A stretch of DNA of 64,000 nt from Actinocrinis puniceicyclus. Its GTDB lineage: Bacteria; Actinomycetota; Actinomycetes; Streptomycetales; Catenulisporaceae. The position numbers and the translations under genes are program-made. Below are positions 1 to 6,585 of the stretch, piece by piece (the first letter of the stretch is position 1; every line of letters begins with the position of its first letter). A model generated the notes under the pieces. The model did not search any database. It was not told the origin of the DNA and saw nothing but the letters and a program-made list of their open reading frames with translations. Location: positions 1 to 64,000 of the forward strand of contig NZ_JAGSXH010000005.1 of the NCBI RefSeq assembly GCF_018283645.1, given 5' to 3'.

Positions 1-7
1 GTCGTGG

Positions 8-178
8 TCAGGCTGCTGCGTAGGTGACCTCGGGTTTGTGGAAGAAGGAGATCACGCGGGTGGGCTGCTTCTGGAGGCGGTGTAGGTGGGCTCTGATGGC
101 GGCGGCCATGGCGAGCCGGTTGCGGGGTGCTGTCTTGTTCGCGACCTCGCGGGGGCGGCGCGGAGGGCTGGGAAGCCG
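8..178 (-). pseudogene. C-terminal remnant of an unidentified protein at the left edge
   Basis: This is an open frame of 56 codons that ends at TGA (8-10) and is closed upstream by an in-frame TGA at 179-181. No start codon with a ribosome binding site is present. The translated end contains NRLAMAAAIRAHLHRL and VISFFHKPEVTYAAA and looks like a real protein tail, with basic and helical segments, rather than an antisense shadow. I do not recognise the family. It lies on the side of the tRNA remnant where an integrated element would sit, so it may be the decayed end of that element. It could also be fortuitous. Confidence 0.25.
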
Positions 179-230
179 TCAACGGAGACGAAGGCGCAGG
201 TGACGGTCACAGGCGATCGTTTCCACAGTC

Positions 231-271
231 CTCCGGAGGCGGGTGCGCGCGTTCGAATCGCGCCGGGGGCA
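231..271 (+). pseudogene. 3' half of tRNA-Arg(CCG); probable attachment-site remnant
   Basis: The anticodon loop CTCCGGA (231-237, anticodon CCG), the 3' anticodon stem, a variable loop, a T arm GCGCG-TTCGAAT-CGCGC (247-263), the acceptor 3' strand CGGGGGC (264-270) and discriminator A (271) are all present, and CCA is not encoded, as is usual in actinobacteria. The matching 5' acceptor strand GCCCCCG and D arm are absent upstream, and the 5' anticodon stem pairs poorly. A tRNA 3' half without its 5' half is what site-specific integration into a tRNA gene leaves at the far end of the element. The inferred element lies to the left and runs out of the window. Confidence 0.7.
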
Positions 272-292
272 CACAGCGTCAAGAGCAAAAAC

Positions 293-316
293 GGCCCCTC
301 ACCAGCGTGAGGGGCC
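293..316. terminator. Strong hairpin terminator after the tRNA remnant
   Basis: A perfect 10-bp stem GGCCCCTCAC / GTGAGGGGCC with the tetraloop CAGC is preceded by an A-rich run (286-291) and followed by ACTTTCG. It could terminate transcription through the tRNA remnant on the plus strand and the toxin-antitoxin operon on the minus strand, which ends 51 bases downstream. Confidence 0.75.
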
Positions 317-367
317 ACTTTCGTATGCTTGGGATCCTGACGCCATCTGCCAGGACCGTCGCGGCGC

Positions 368-829
368 CTACCGACCGGACTGGTCGGCCGGAACGCTGGG
401 CCGTTCGCCAGTGGTCAGCCAGTGTTGCCAGATCGCCACTGCCTCAGCCTGTGTCAGGCCGATCAACTCCGGCTGGGTCATCCCCACCTTCGTGAGGAGG
501 TTTCTGGCGAGCTTGGCGTCGACAGACGGGCCTTCAGCTGGATCCGGGCCGGGGAGGGTCGGCCGTTCGGGACCCACTCCGTGATCGACTGCATCCCAGA
601 ACTGAGCTTCCGTAACTTGAAGTTGGTCACGCAAGATATGAGCGAACAGGTCACGGTCAGCAATCTGACCGGCTCCGTGCGAGACTCGAGTCATGAGGCG
701 CTCGCCGGTAGGGGTGGTTATGACATATCGGTGATGGTCGCCGGTACGCTTCGACGACAGCTTGTCCTTGTCATCCCAGCCCTCTACTTCGACGAATTTC
801 CGAAGCTGCGCGAAGGTGGGCAGGCGCAC
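368..829 (-). CDS. Toxin of a type II toxin-antitoxin pair (putative RNA-targeting repressor)
   Basis: The 153-aa soluble protein starts at GTG 829. Its N-terminal half carries the conserved pattern of the actinobacterial proteins annotated as cytotoxic translational repressor of a toxin-antitoxin system: MRLPTFAQLRKF, VEGWDDKDK, RTGDHHRYV, TRVSHGAGQI and LRDQLQVTEAQFW. The RTGDHHRY histidines and the SHG motif are candidate active-site residues, by analogy with HicA-like fold toxins. The C-terminal 60 residues include a short helical tail (TQPELIGLTQAEAVAIW). The GTG start overlaps the TAG stop of the upstream gene by one base (TAGTG), implying translational coupling behind the antitoxin. 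Target and mechanism are inferred from the family; RNase activity is not shown. Confidence 0.7.
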   Translation of the reverse strand: MRLPTFAQLRKFVEVEGWDDKDKLSSKRTGDHHRYVITTPTGERLMTRVSHGAGQIADRDLFAHILRDQLQVTEAQFWDAVDHGVGPERPTLPGPDPAEGPSVDAKLARNLLTKVGMTQPELIGLTQAEAVAIWQHWLTTGERPSVPADQSGR

Positions 830-1242
830 TACTCCTCCCCGAAGGCGTGCCGAAGCAACTCTGCGTCGTCGGAGAGCTGAACAAGGTTCACCAGGCCCCA
901 GTTCTCGGCATGATTTGGGTAGTGGCGTAGATCCTCGACCCAGGTTTCCGCGTAATCGCGCAGTGCAGCGACGAACTCGCTGGCCGCTGCTTCGAAGTCG
1001 GCGCCCTGCGCGCTAACCGGGAACCCAGGCAGCCAAACGCTTACCGACTGCTCTCCGAAGCGGATTTGAGGATCGATCGGGCACGAGCTGCGCAGAAGTC
1101 GCTTGAGCGAATCAAGCCGAACCATCGCTACCGCGGGATCATCTGACCGCTGCACAACTGCGGGAACGCCGCTCTGGGCAGAGTCGTACAAGTCCTTCAA
1201 ATGGTCGCGAGCATCGGCCATCTTGTCGAAGGTAAGTACCAT
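829..1242 (-). CDS. Phd/YefM-like antitoxin, first gene of the toxin-antitoxin operon
   Basis: The 137-aa protein begins MVLTFDKMADARDHLKDLYD, an N-terminal helix-rich segment resembling prevent-host-death (Phd/YefM) DNA-binding antitoxins. It continues with VPAVVQRSDDPAVAMVRLD, which matches the family's conserved strand-turn-strand. The C-terminal part (about residues 60-137) is acidic and probably wraps the toxin. Start ATG 1242 is chosen over upstream in-frame codons because AGGAG lies just before it and the putative promoter/operator lies at 1260-1294. Such antitoxins normally repress their own operon with the toxin as corepressor; the three TGTACA palindromes directly upstream fit this. 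Confidence 0.65.
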   Translation of the reverse strand: MVLTFDKMADARDHLKDLYDSAQSGVPAVVQRSDDPAVAMVRLDSLKRLLRSSCPIDPQIRFGEQSVSVWLPGFPVSAQGADFEAAASEFVAALRDYAETWVEDLRHYPNHAENWGLVNLVQLSDDAELLRHAFGEE

Positions 1243-1259
1243 CGAGACTCCTGCCTCCG

Positions 1260-1294
1260 TGTACATGACAGCCACAATGTACATCATGTACATG
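1260..1294 (-). promoter_or_regulatory. Operator of the toxin-antitoxin operon: three TGTACA palindromes
   Basis: TGTACA occurs at 1260-1265, 1278-1283 and 1287-1292. The second is embedded in ATGTACAT and the third in CATGTACATG. Their centres are 18 and 9 bases apart. The block ends 18 bases upstream of the antitoxin ATG and would overlap its promoter, consistent with cooperative autorepression by antitoxin or toxin-antitoxin complex. Confidence 0.6.
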
Positions 1295-1388
1295 AGCGAT
1301 GGCCACCCCAAGTCCCGACCTTGCTGGCGAGACCTACGCGCCCGCGGTCCGCCGGTGATCGCTCGTCCCTGTCGGGCGGCAACGGCTG

Positions 1389-1460
1389 AGTGTGGATGCG
1401 GCGCACCAGCCCGATGGCCTCCTCGGCAGTGCCACCGTCCGGGACGAGAGCGAAGTATTT
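1389..1460 (-). pseudogene. Remnant of a small conserved hypothetical protein
   Basis: On the minus strand a short run reads YFALVPDGGTAEEAIGLVRR, a protein-like segment resembling the N-terminus of small actinobacterial hypothetical proteins of about 80 residues. Neither a start with ribosome binding site nor the expected C-terminal part is in frame; the frame continues into noncoding-looking sequence up to 1284. The C-terminal hallmark of what appears to be the same family is found separately near 28.8 kb. The assignment rests on memory of the family pattern. Confidence 0.3.
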
Positions 1461-1485
1461 GCTGTTGCAACAACTCCTGTCCTGG

Positions 1486-2346
1486 TCAACGGACCTCGCC
1501 CTCGGCGAAGGTCTCCCGGCCCAGGACACACAGCAACTCGAGCTTGCCGGCGCTCTCGGTGCCGGGCCGCGCCGTGTAGAGCACCAAAGACTGCTCCCCC
1601 GAGGACGAGGCGGAGAGCAGCACCTCGCACTCCAGCGTGATCGGGCCGACGTGGGGGTGGACGAACGTCTTCGTCAAGCTGCGTATCACCGCGACGTCGT
1701 GCCGATCCCACAGTTCACGGAAAGCGGCGCTGGCCTGAAGCAGGTCGCTGATAAGCGCATTGACCTCGGCGTCGTCGGGACGGCGGGCGTGGACGGCGCG
1801 CAGATCGGCCACGTGGTTGGCCATCAGCCTGGGCAGTTGCTCCTTGAGCACCGGCCGCGACTGCGTCTCGGTGAACAGCAACCAGATGGCGTTGCCGGCG
1901 CGGCCGGGCAGAACGGGCCCGCCGAACAGCGCCTCCGCCACGGCGTTGCGCGCGAGCACCTGACCGGTGTCGCTGATCACCTGCGCGGGCGCGTCCACCA
2001 AGCGGTCCAGGATGAGCAGCAGACCCGGCGGCACGTGCCGGCTCGCCGTGCCGCGCGCCCGGGTCGGATAGCCGGCCAGGCGATACAGGTAGTCGCACTC
2101 GTCGTCGGTCAGCCGCAGAGCGCGGGCCAGCGCTCCGATCACCTGCTCGGAGGGCCGGGCGCCGCGCTGCTGTTCCAGACGCGCGTAATAGTCGACCGAG
2201 ATCCCGGCCATCTGGGCCACGTCCTCCCGACGCAGGCCGGGGGTGCGCACCCGGGCGCGCGGCGAAAGGCCCACCGAGGACGGATCGATTCGCTGCCTGC
2301 TGCGCCGCAGGAAGTCGGCCAGTGCCGCGAGATCAGACCGGTTCAC
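1486..2346 (-). CDS. XRE-family regulator with MmyB-like ligand-binding domain
   Basis: The 286-aa protein has an N-terminal HTH_31/XRE domain (about residues 8-85; RTPGLRREDVAQMAGISVDYYARLEQ is split across helices 2-4) followed by the MmyB-like domain (about 100-270), with the family patterns DYLYRLAG, NAIWLLF and a C-terminal segment ending in LVLYTARPGTESAGKLELL. Start GTG 2346 gives the usual family length; the frame is open further upstream but that part does not resemble the family. MmyB-like regulators in actinomycetes typically sit next to SDR genes and are thought to bind a lipid-like ligand. That arrangement is seen here with the divergent SDR at 2482, so it probably controls that gene and itself from the 135-bp intergenic region. 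Confidence 0.88.
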   Translation of the reverse strand: MNRSDLAALADFLRRSRQRIDPSSVGLSPRARVRTPGLRREDVAQMAGISVDYYARLEQQRGARPSEQVIGALARALRLTDDECDYLYRLAGYPTRARGTASRHVPPGLLLILDRLVDAPAQVISDTGQVLARNAVAEALFGGPVLPGRAGNAIWLLFTETQSRPVLKEQLPRLMANHVADLRAVHARRPDDAEVNALISDLLQASAAFRELWDRHDVAVIRSLTKTFVHPHVGPITLECEVLLSASSSGEQSLVLYTARPGTESAGKLELLCVLGRETFAEGEVR

Positions 2347-2442
2347 CCGATCATTCTCGCGCGGGGCCCGGACGGTAGCCAGGTACTGCCAGTCCGTGGC
2401 TAAGCCGGCCTCTGCAATCCGGCCGGGCGGCGCGCCAGGCTG

Positions 2443-2454
2443 GCTTGTGCAAGC
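2443..2454. promoter_or_regulatory. Putative operator in the mmyB-like/SDR divergent promoter
   Basis: The palindrome GCTTG-TG-CAAGC (perfect 5-bp arms) lies 28 bases upstream of the SDR start and 97 bases upstream of the regulator start. Its position between divergent genes makes it the best visible candidate site for the MmyB-like regulator. Binding is inferred. Confidence 0.4.
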
Positions 2455-2481
2455 TGAACGGAGCGGGAAACGGAGCACGAC

Positions 2482-3375
2482 ATGGTGAACGAGACGATCC
2501 TGGTGACGGGCGCGACCGGACAGGTCGGCAAGCGGCTGGTGCCGCGGCTGCTGTCCTGGCGCGAAAACGGCGACCAGATCAGGGTGCTGGTGCGCACGCA
2601 GCAGGCCGCCGAGCATTTCGCGAACCTGGGCGCGCTGCCCGTGGTCGGCGACCTGCTTGAGGCCGAGGATCGCAAGCGGGCGCTGGACGCGGTGACTTCG
2701 GTCGTCAACAACGCCGCGACCTTCCGCGGCCCGGAGGTGAGCGACGCCGACATGTTCGCGGTGAACCGGGACGCGGCCGTCGCGCTGGCCGAGGAAAGCG
2801 CCCAGGCCGGGGTGCGCCGCTTCGTGCAGGTGAGCACGAACCTCGTCTACGGTCCGGGCATCGGCCGACCCGTGCGCGAGGACGACGAACTGCGCGCGGT
2901 CGTCACGCCGCAGCAGCGCGCATACCCGGCGAGCAAGCGGGAGGCCGAGGAGCGGCTGCGCGAGCTGAGCGGGGAATCAGGGCTCGACATCGTCACGCTG
3001 CGCCTCGCCTTCGTATACGGCGACCGCGATCCGCACATCGAGAACATCCTGCCGCGCTTCAACGCAGCGGCGGCGAACGAGCCGATGGCGATGGTGCATC
3101 ACGCGGACGTGGCCCAGGGAGTGCACCGTGCTCTCAGGGTCCTGCCGTCAAAGCAGAGTTCCTACCGCGCGTACAACATCTGCGGTGACGCAGTCTCGAC
3201 GGTGTTCGAACTGCATGAGCTGGTGGGGCGCAGCATGGACCTGGCCGCGGCCGAGGGCAGGACCGCCGCGGATCCCTGGTATGGCGTGCCGGACACCACG
3301 CGCGCGTACCGCGAACTGGGCTTCCGCCCGATCTATCCGAGCGCAAGGGCGGCCTGGCGGGACGGCGCGCTGTAG
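2482..3375 (+). CDS. NAD(P)-dependent epimerase/reductase (extended SDR)
   Basis: The 297-aa Rossmann protein has the nucleotide-binding motif TGATGQVG (residues 9-16), a VVNNAAT motif near residue 76, the catalytic serine context VQVSTNLVYG and the YPASK active-site motif near residue 150. It belongs to the NAD-dependent epimerase/dehydratase-like extended SDRs; the substrate is unknown. The ATG at 2482 is preceded by GGAG at a workable distance. It is transcribed divergently from the MmyB-like regulator, which is the usual genomic pairing, so it probably modifies or removes the ligand sensed by that regulator. It ends at 3375, well before a bidirectional terminator. Confidence 0.85.
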   Translation: MVNETILVTGATGQVGKRLVPRLLSWRENGDQIRVLVRTQQAAEHFANLGALPVVGDLLEAEDRKRALDAVTSVVNNAATFRGPEVSDADMFAVNRDAAVALAEESAQAGVRRFVQVSTNLVYGPGIGRPVREDDELRAVVTPQQRAYPASKREAEERLRELSGESGLDIVTLRLAFVYGDRDPHIENILPRFNAAAANEPMAMVHHADVAQGVHRALRVLPSKQSSYRAYNICGDAVSTVFELHELVGRSMDLAAAEGRTAADPWYGVPDTTRAYRELGFRPIYPSARAAWRDGAL

Positions 3376-3537
3376 GCCGTCTCCGGTCTACCCTCACGCG
3401 CCTTTCGAACGCGCCGAACACTCAGCGGCACCTTCATCTTCTCCTCAGGTCAAGGCATCGCTGGCTGCTCGTACCCGATCAACGGCGGGCCGGTCACGAC
3501 AGTCCACGCCGCCAACTGTCAATCCCGCGGTTCCCAA

Positions 3538-3576
3538 ACACGACGGCCGGTAAGCGGACGCCACCGGCCGTCGTGT
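3538..3576. terminator. Bidirectional terminator between the SDR and the biosynthetic operon
   Basis: A perfect 14-bp inverted repeat (3538-3551 and 3563-3576; core CGACGGCCGG / CCGGCCGTCG) with an 11-base loop sits between two convergent transcripts: the SDR ending at 3375 and the operon ending at 3628. The remainder of 3376-3627 holds nothing else I can support. Confidence 0.8.
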
Positions 3577-3627
3577 GCTGTCCTGCGAAGACGGCGTGAC
3601 CACGCCGGATTCACTTCTCGGCGGCTC

Positions 3628-4167
3628 TCAGCTCAGGAAATGCTCGCTGAACAGCGACCAGCCCTCGGGCCAGTTCCCGAGCCCCGAGCCGGCGTTGAGG
3701 TGTCCCTTGCGGCCGACGTTCACCAGTGCGGCGCCGAACAACTCCGCGTTGGCCGCCGCGCTTTCCATGGAGCAGTAGGGATCGTCCTCGCTTGCGACCA
3801 CCAGGCAGGGGAAGGGCAGCCGGCCGTGGCGGGCCGGGTCGAAGCCCACGGCCGCACTCGGGAACGCGGGACCGCGCGCGTCCGGCACCGCTACCAGGAA
3901 GGCGCCGACGATCCCGGCGTCCTGATGCTGCGCGGCCCATTCGGCCACGAGGGTGCAGCCGAGACTGTGCGCCACCAGGATCTTGGGGCCCTCGATCTTG
4001 CGCAGGGCGTCGTCGAACTCCTCGACCCAGGTATCGCGCACCGGCGCGTCCCAGGAAGCGTGCTCGACCCACACCGAGTCGGCCACCCGGCCGCGCCAGT
4101 GCGACTGCCAGTGCTCGGGCCCGGAGTTGTCGATGCCCGCGAGGAAGACGTACGTCAGGGACTGCAT
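3628..4167 (-). CDS. RBBP9/YdeN-family alpha/beta hydrolase, last gene of the biosynthetic operon
   Basis: This 179-aa protein matches the RBBP9/YdeN serine hydrolase family in length and motifs: an N-terminal VFLAGIDNSGPEHWQ, the nucleophile elbow AHSLGC (serine near residue 68), the acid loop SEDDPY and the C-terminal GHLN histidine. The Ser-Asp-His triad therefore appears complete. Start ATG 4167 follows the halogenase stop by two bases (TGATCATG), so the gene is cotranscribed and probably coupled. In a carrier-protein pathway it could be an editing or off-loading hydrolase, or could trim a protecting group. This role is inferred from context only. Confidence 0.85.
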   Translation of the reverse strand: MQSLTYVFLAGIDNSGPEHWQSHWRGRVADSVWVEHASWDAPVRDTWVEEFDDALRKIEGPKILVAHSLGCTLVAEWAAQHQDAGIVGAFLVAVPDARGPAFPSAAVGFDPARHGRLPFPCLVVASEDDPYCSMESAAANAELFGAALVNVGRKGHLNAGSGLGNWPEGWSLFSEHFLS

Positions 4168-4169
4168 GA

Positions 4170-5885
4170 TCAGACCTCGTATTCCGTGCCCACACCGTCG
4201 AAGCGCAGGCGGTCCTGGATGAACACGCGCCGGTCGTCCTTGTCGTAGCCGGTGAGCAAGCCGGCCTCCATCAGCCGGATGACGATCTGCGAACTCGACT
4301 CCTGCATTCCGGCGTCGTTGAGCTGCTTGATCAGGTTCTTGTAACCCACGTTCTCCTTGGCGACGAGCTGGAAGATCTCCCGGTGCCGCTCCTCCAGCGG
4401 GTACTTGATCATATCGAGGCCGTCCTCGTTGGCCAGCACCTTCTTGCTCTCCAGGCGGAAGGAGAGCGGGTCGACCTTGAAGTACGGCTTGAGCAGGACC
4501 TCCTCGCCGGTCCAGGCCAGGCGCGTGATGCGGTTGAGCCGCTTGGTCAGATCGCCGATCCAGCGCACCCGCGCGCCGTTCAGTTCCTGGTCGGCGAACT
4601 CGTCGGTCAACTCCTTGCGCTGGTGGCGTCCGATGGCGATCATCGTGGCCGCGCGGTCGTGGAAGCCGGCCACCGAGGCGTCGGGATGCCGCGCGTCGCC
4701 CGCGACAAGCCGGTCGAACCACTTCTTCCGGTTGAGCCGCTCGTCGTCGGACTCGCTGATCCTGCGCTTGAGCCAGAACTCGGACTCGGGCTCGGTGAAG
4801 GAGGCGAAGGTGTAGAAGGACGCGAGGAACTCGTGGTACTGCTCGTAGGTCTCGCGGTAGCTGCGGTTGTACCACGCGTGGACCGCGTCGAGTTCGTCCT
4901 CGGCGTGCGTGATCCGGTCGATCGCCGACGCCGCGCACACGGCGGATTGGGTGGCCAGGTGGACGCCCTGCGAGAAGAGCGGGTCGGTGAAGCAGGCGGC
5001 GTCGCCGACCAGGAAGTAGCGGCCGGCGGAGAAGTGCTCCGAGTCGTACGACCAGTCGTGGACGATGCGCACCTCGTCGATCATCTCCGCGGCGCCGAGG
5101 ATGGCGGCGGCGCGGGGCGCCTTGGCGAGGGTCTCGCGGTAGAAGCGCTCCGGGCCGAGTTCCTTGACCTCTGCCGACTTGGAGCGGTCGACCACCAGGC
5201 CGACGCTGTAGACGTCGCCCTTCTGCGGGATCATCCACACCCAGCCGTCCTCGAAGGTGATCGAGTACGTCGTGCCCCTCAGGTCGCCCTCGAAGGGATC
5301 GCGGCACTTGAAATACGACCAGACGGCGAAGTTGCGGTAGAACTCGTCATAGCGGCGGACCTTGAGCTGCCTGGCCAGCGGGCTGCCCGAGCCACCGGCG
5401 TCGATGACGAAATCGGCCACGACGCTTCGGGTGGCCTCGTCCTGGCGGAGCGTCAGCGCCACCCGGTCGGCGGCGCTGATGTCCACGTCCGTGACGGCGG
5501 CGCCTTCGTGCACGACGATCCCGCGTTCCCTGACCTCGTCGACGAGGAGCTGGTCGAACTCCTCGCGCTTGACCTGGATCGCGTGGTCGAAGACCCAGGG
5601 CGCGCTCTTCGGCGTGGCGAAGGAGAAGGTCCAGGGCGCCTGGTCCTGACCCCAGAGGAAGGTCGCGGAGGGCTTCGGCACGAACCCCGCGGCGTCGATC
5701 CGCTCCTGGAGGCCGAGGCGGTGCAGGATCGAGAGCGTTCCCGGCAGGAAAGACTCGCCGACGCGGTAGCGCGGGAACCGGCCCTTCTCGAAGACCTCGA
5801 CGTCATGGCCCAGCTTCTGCAGGGTCAGGGCGGCCACGCAGCCACCCGGGCCGGCGCCGATGACGGCGACCTTCGCTCGTTTCAT
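4170..5885 (-). CDS. FAD-dependent halogenase-like monooxygenase
   Basis: The 571-aa protein has an N-terminal FAD-binding motif GAGPGG (residues 10-15), FPRYRVGES (38-45), a lysine in GFVPKPSATFLWG (K71, the probable equivalent of the catalytic lysine of flavin halogenases), the halogenase motif GWVWMIP (214-220) and the second FAD motif VGDAACFTDP near residue 295. This combination matches the FADH2-dependent halogenases that act on carrier-protein-bound substrates (CndH-like) more than free-tryptophan halogenases. The long C-terminal extension (about 400-571) looks helical, with a winged-helix-like end. Start ATG 5885 follows GAAGGA; a GTG three bases earlier is possible. A dedicated flavin reductase is not present in the window. 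Hydroxylation or dehydrogenation instead of halogenation cannot be excluded. Confidence 0.8.
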   Translation of the reverse strand: MKRAKVAVIGAGPGGCVAALTLQKLGHDVEVFEKGRFPRYRVGESFLPGTLSILHRLGLQERIDAAGFVPKPSATFLWGQDQAPWTFSFATPKSAPWVFDHAIQVKREEFDQLLVDEVRERGIVVHEGAAVTDVDISAADRVALTLRQDEATRSVVADFVIDAGGSGSPLARQLKVRRYDEFYRNFAVWSYFKCRDPFEGDLRGTTYSITFEDGWVWMIPQKGDVYSVGLVVDRSKSAEVKELGPERFYRETLAKAPRAAAILGAAEMIDEVRIVHDWSYDSEHFSAGRYFLVGDAACFTDPLFSQGVHLATQSAVCAASAIDRITHAEDELDAVHAWYNRSYRETYEQYHEFLASFYTFASFTEPESEFWLKRRISESDDERLNRKKWFDRLVAGDARHPDASVAGFHDRAATMIAIGRHQRKELTDEFADQELNGARVRWIGDLTKRLNRITRLAWTGEEVLLKPYFKVDPLSFRLESKKVLANEDGLDMIKYPLEERHREIFQLVAKENVGYKNLIKQLNDAGMQESSSQIVIRLMEAGLLTGYDKDDRRVFIQDRLRFDGVGTEYEV

Positions 5886-5937
5886 CACTGGTGTCCTTCT
5901 CTTCGGTGTTCGTGCCCTTGTACTCCCGGCCCGGCGT

Positions 5938-6585
5938 TCATCGGGAGGCGGGAGAGATGGGCAGTGCCTTGATGCGGTTCGGGAGCAGGTAGGTGTGGCC
6001 GCTCGGAGCGTCCTCGAACACGGTGATGCCGGCCTGGAACCTGCTTGAGCTGCCGATCACGACCTCGGGGACGAGCGTGCAGCCCAATCCGAAGAAGTTG
6101 TCGTCGCCCACTGCGACGCTGTTGCCGCAGTGGAAGTTCGGCGAGAGGAAGTTGTTGGAGCCGAGGTGCGAGTGGTTGCCCACGGTGCAGTGGTAGTTGA
6201 TCACGTTGAACCCGCCGAGGCTCACGTTGACGCCCAGGTAGCAGTGCGGGCCGATGACGTTGCCGGGCCCGGTCAGCTGCGCCGGGTCGACCCGGGAGCT
6301 GGGGTGGACGACGTTCTCGGCGAGCAGGCCGCGCCCCACTATGTGGCGGTCGATGATCTCGCGCCGCGTCGCCGGGTCCGCGACGGCGAGCACCACGGGC
6401 GTGCCGGCCGGCAGGTCGCAGGTGTCCAATTCGGCGCACCGGCCGGCGGGGACCTGCACCTGCTCGCCGGGCACGCTCAGGTACCGCTCGACGCGAAGGC
6501 CGCCCCTCGCGGCGAACGCGTCCTCGACGTACCGGGTGATTTCGAGGGCGAATTTACCGGCTCCGATCAGCGTCAGTCCCGTCAC
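5938..6585 (-). CDS. NeuD/PglD-like sugar O- or N-acyltransferase
   Basis: The 215-aa protein combines an N-terminal Rossmann-like segment (LTLIGAGKFALEITRYV) with a left-handed beta-helix of hexapeptide repeats (about residues 95-190; GPGNVIGPHCYLG, GNHSHLGSNN, VAVGDDNFFG), the architecture of NeuD/PglD acyltransferases. Histidine in VINYHCTVG is in the position expected for the catalytic base. The GTG start at 6585 overlaps the stop of the upstream ligase gene (GTGA), and 52 bases separate it from the halogenase. Its presence in a carrier-protein operon suggests acylation of an amino or hydroxyl group on the product or on a sugar-like unit. Donor and acceptor are not predictable. Confidence 0.82.
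   Translation of the reverse strand: MTGLTLIGAGKFALEITRYVEDAFAARGGLRVERYLSVPGEQVQVPAGRCAELDTCDLPAGTPVVLAVADPATRREIIDRHIVGRGLLAENVVHPSSRVDPAQLTGPGNVIGPHCYLGVNVSLGGFNVINYHCTVGNHSHLGSNNFLSPNFHCGNSVAVGDDNFFGLGCTLVPEVVIGSSSRFQAGITVFEDAPSGHTYLLPNRIKALPISPASR

Noticed and set aside
3628-5307. Apparent 559-aa fusion of the RBBP9 hydrolase with upstream sequence
   Set aside because: The extension reads through the halogenase gene in another frame; the hydrolase has its own ATG at 4167, two bases after the halogenase stop.
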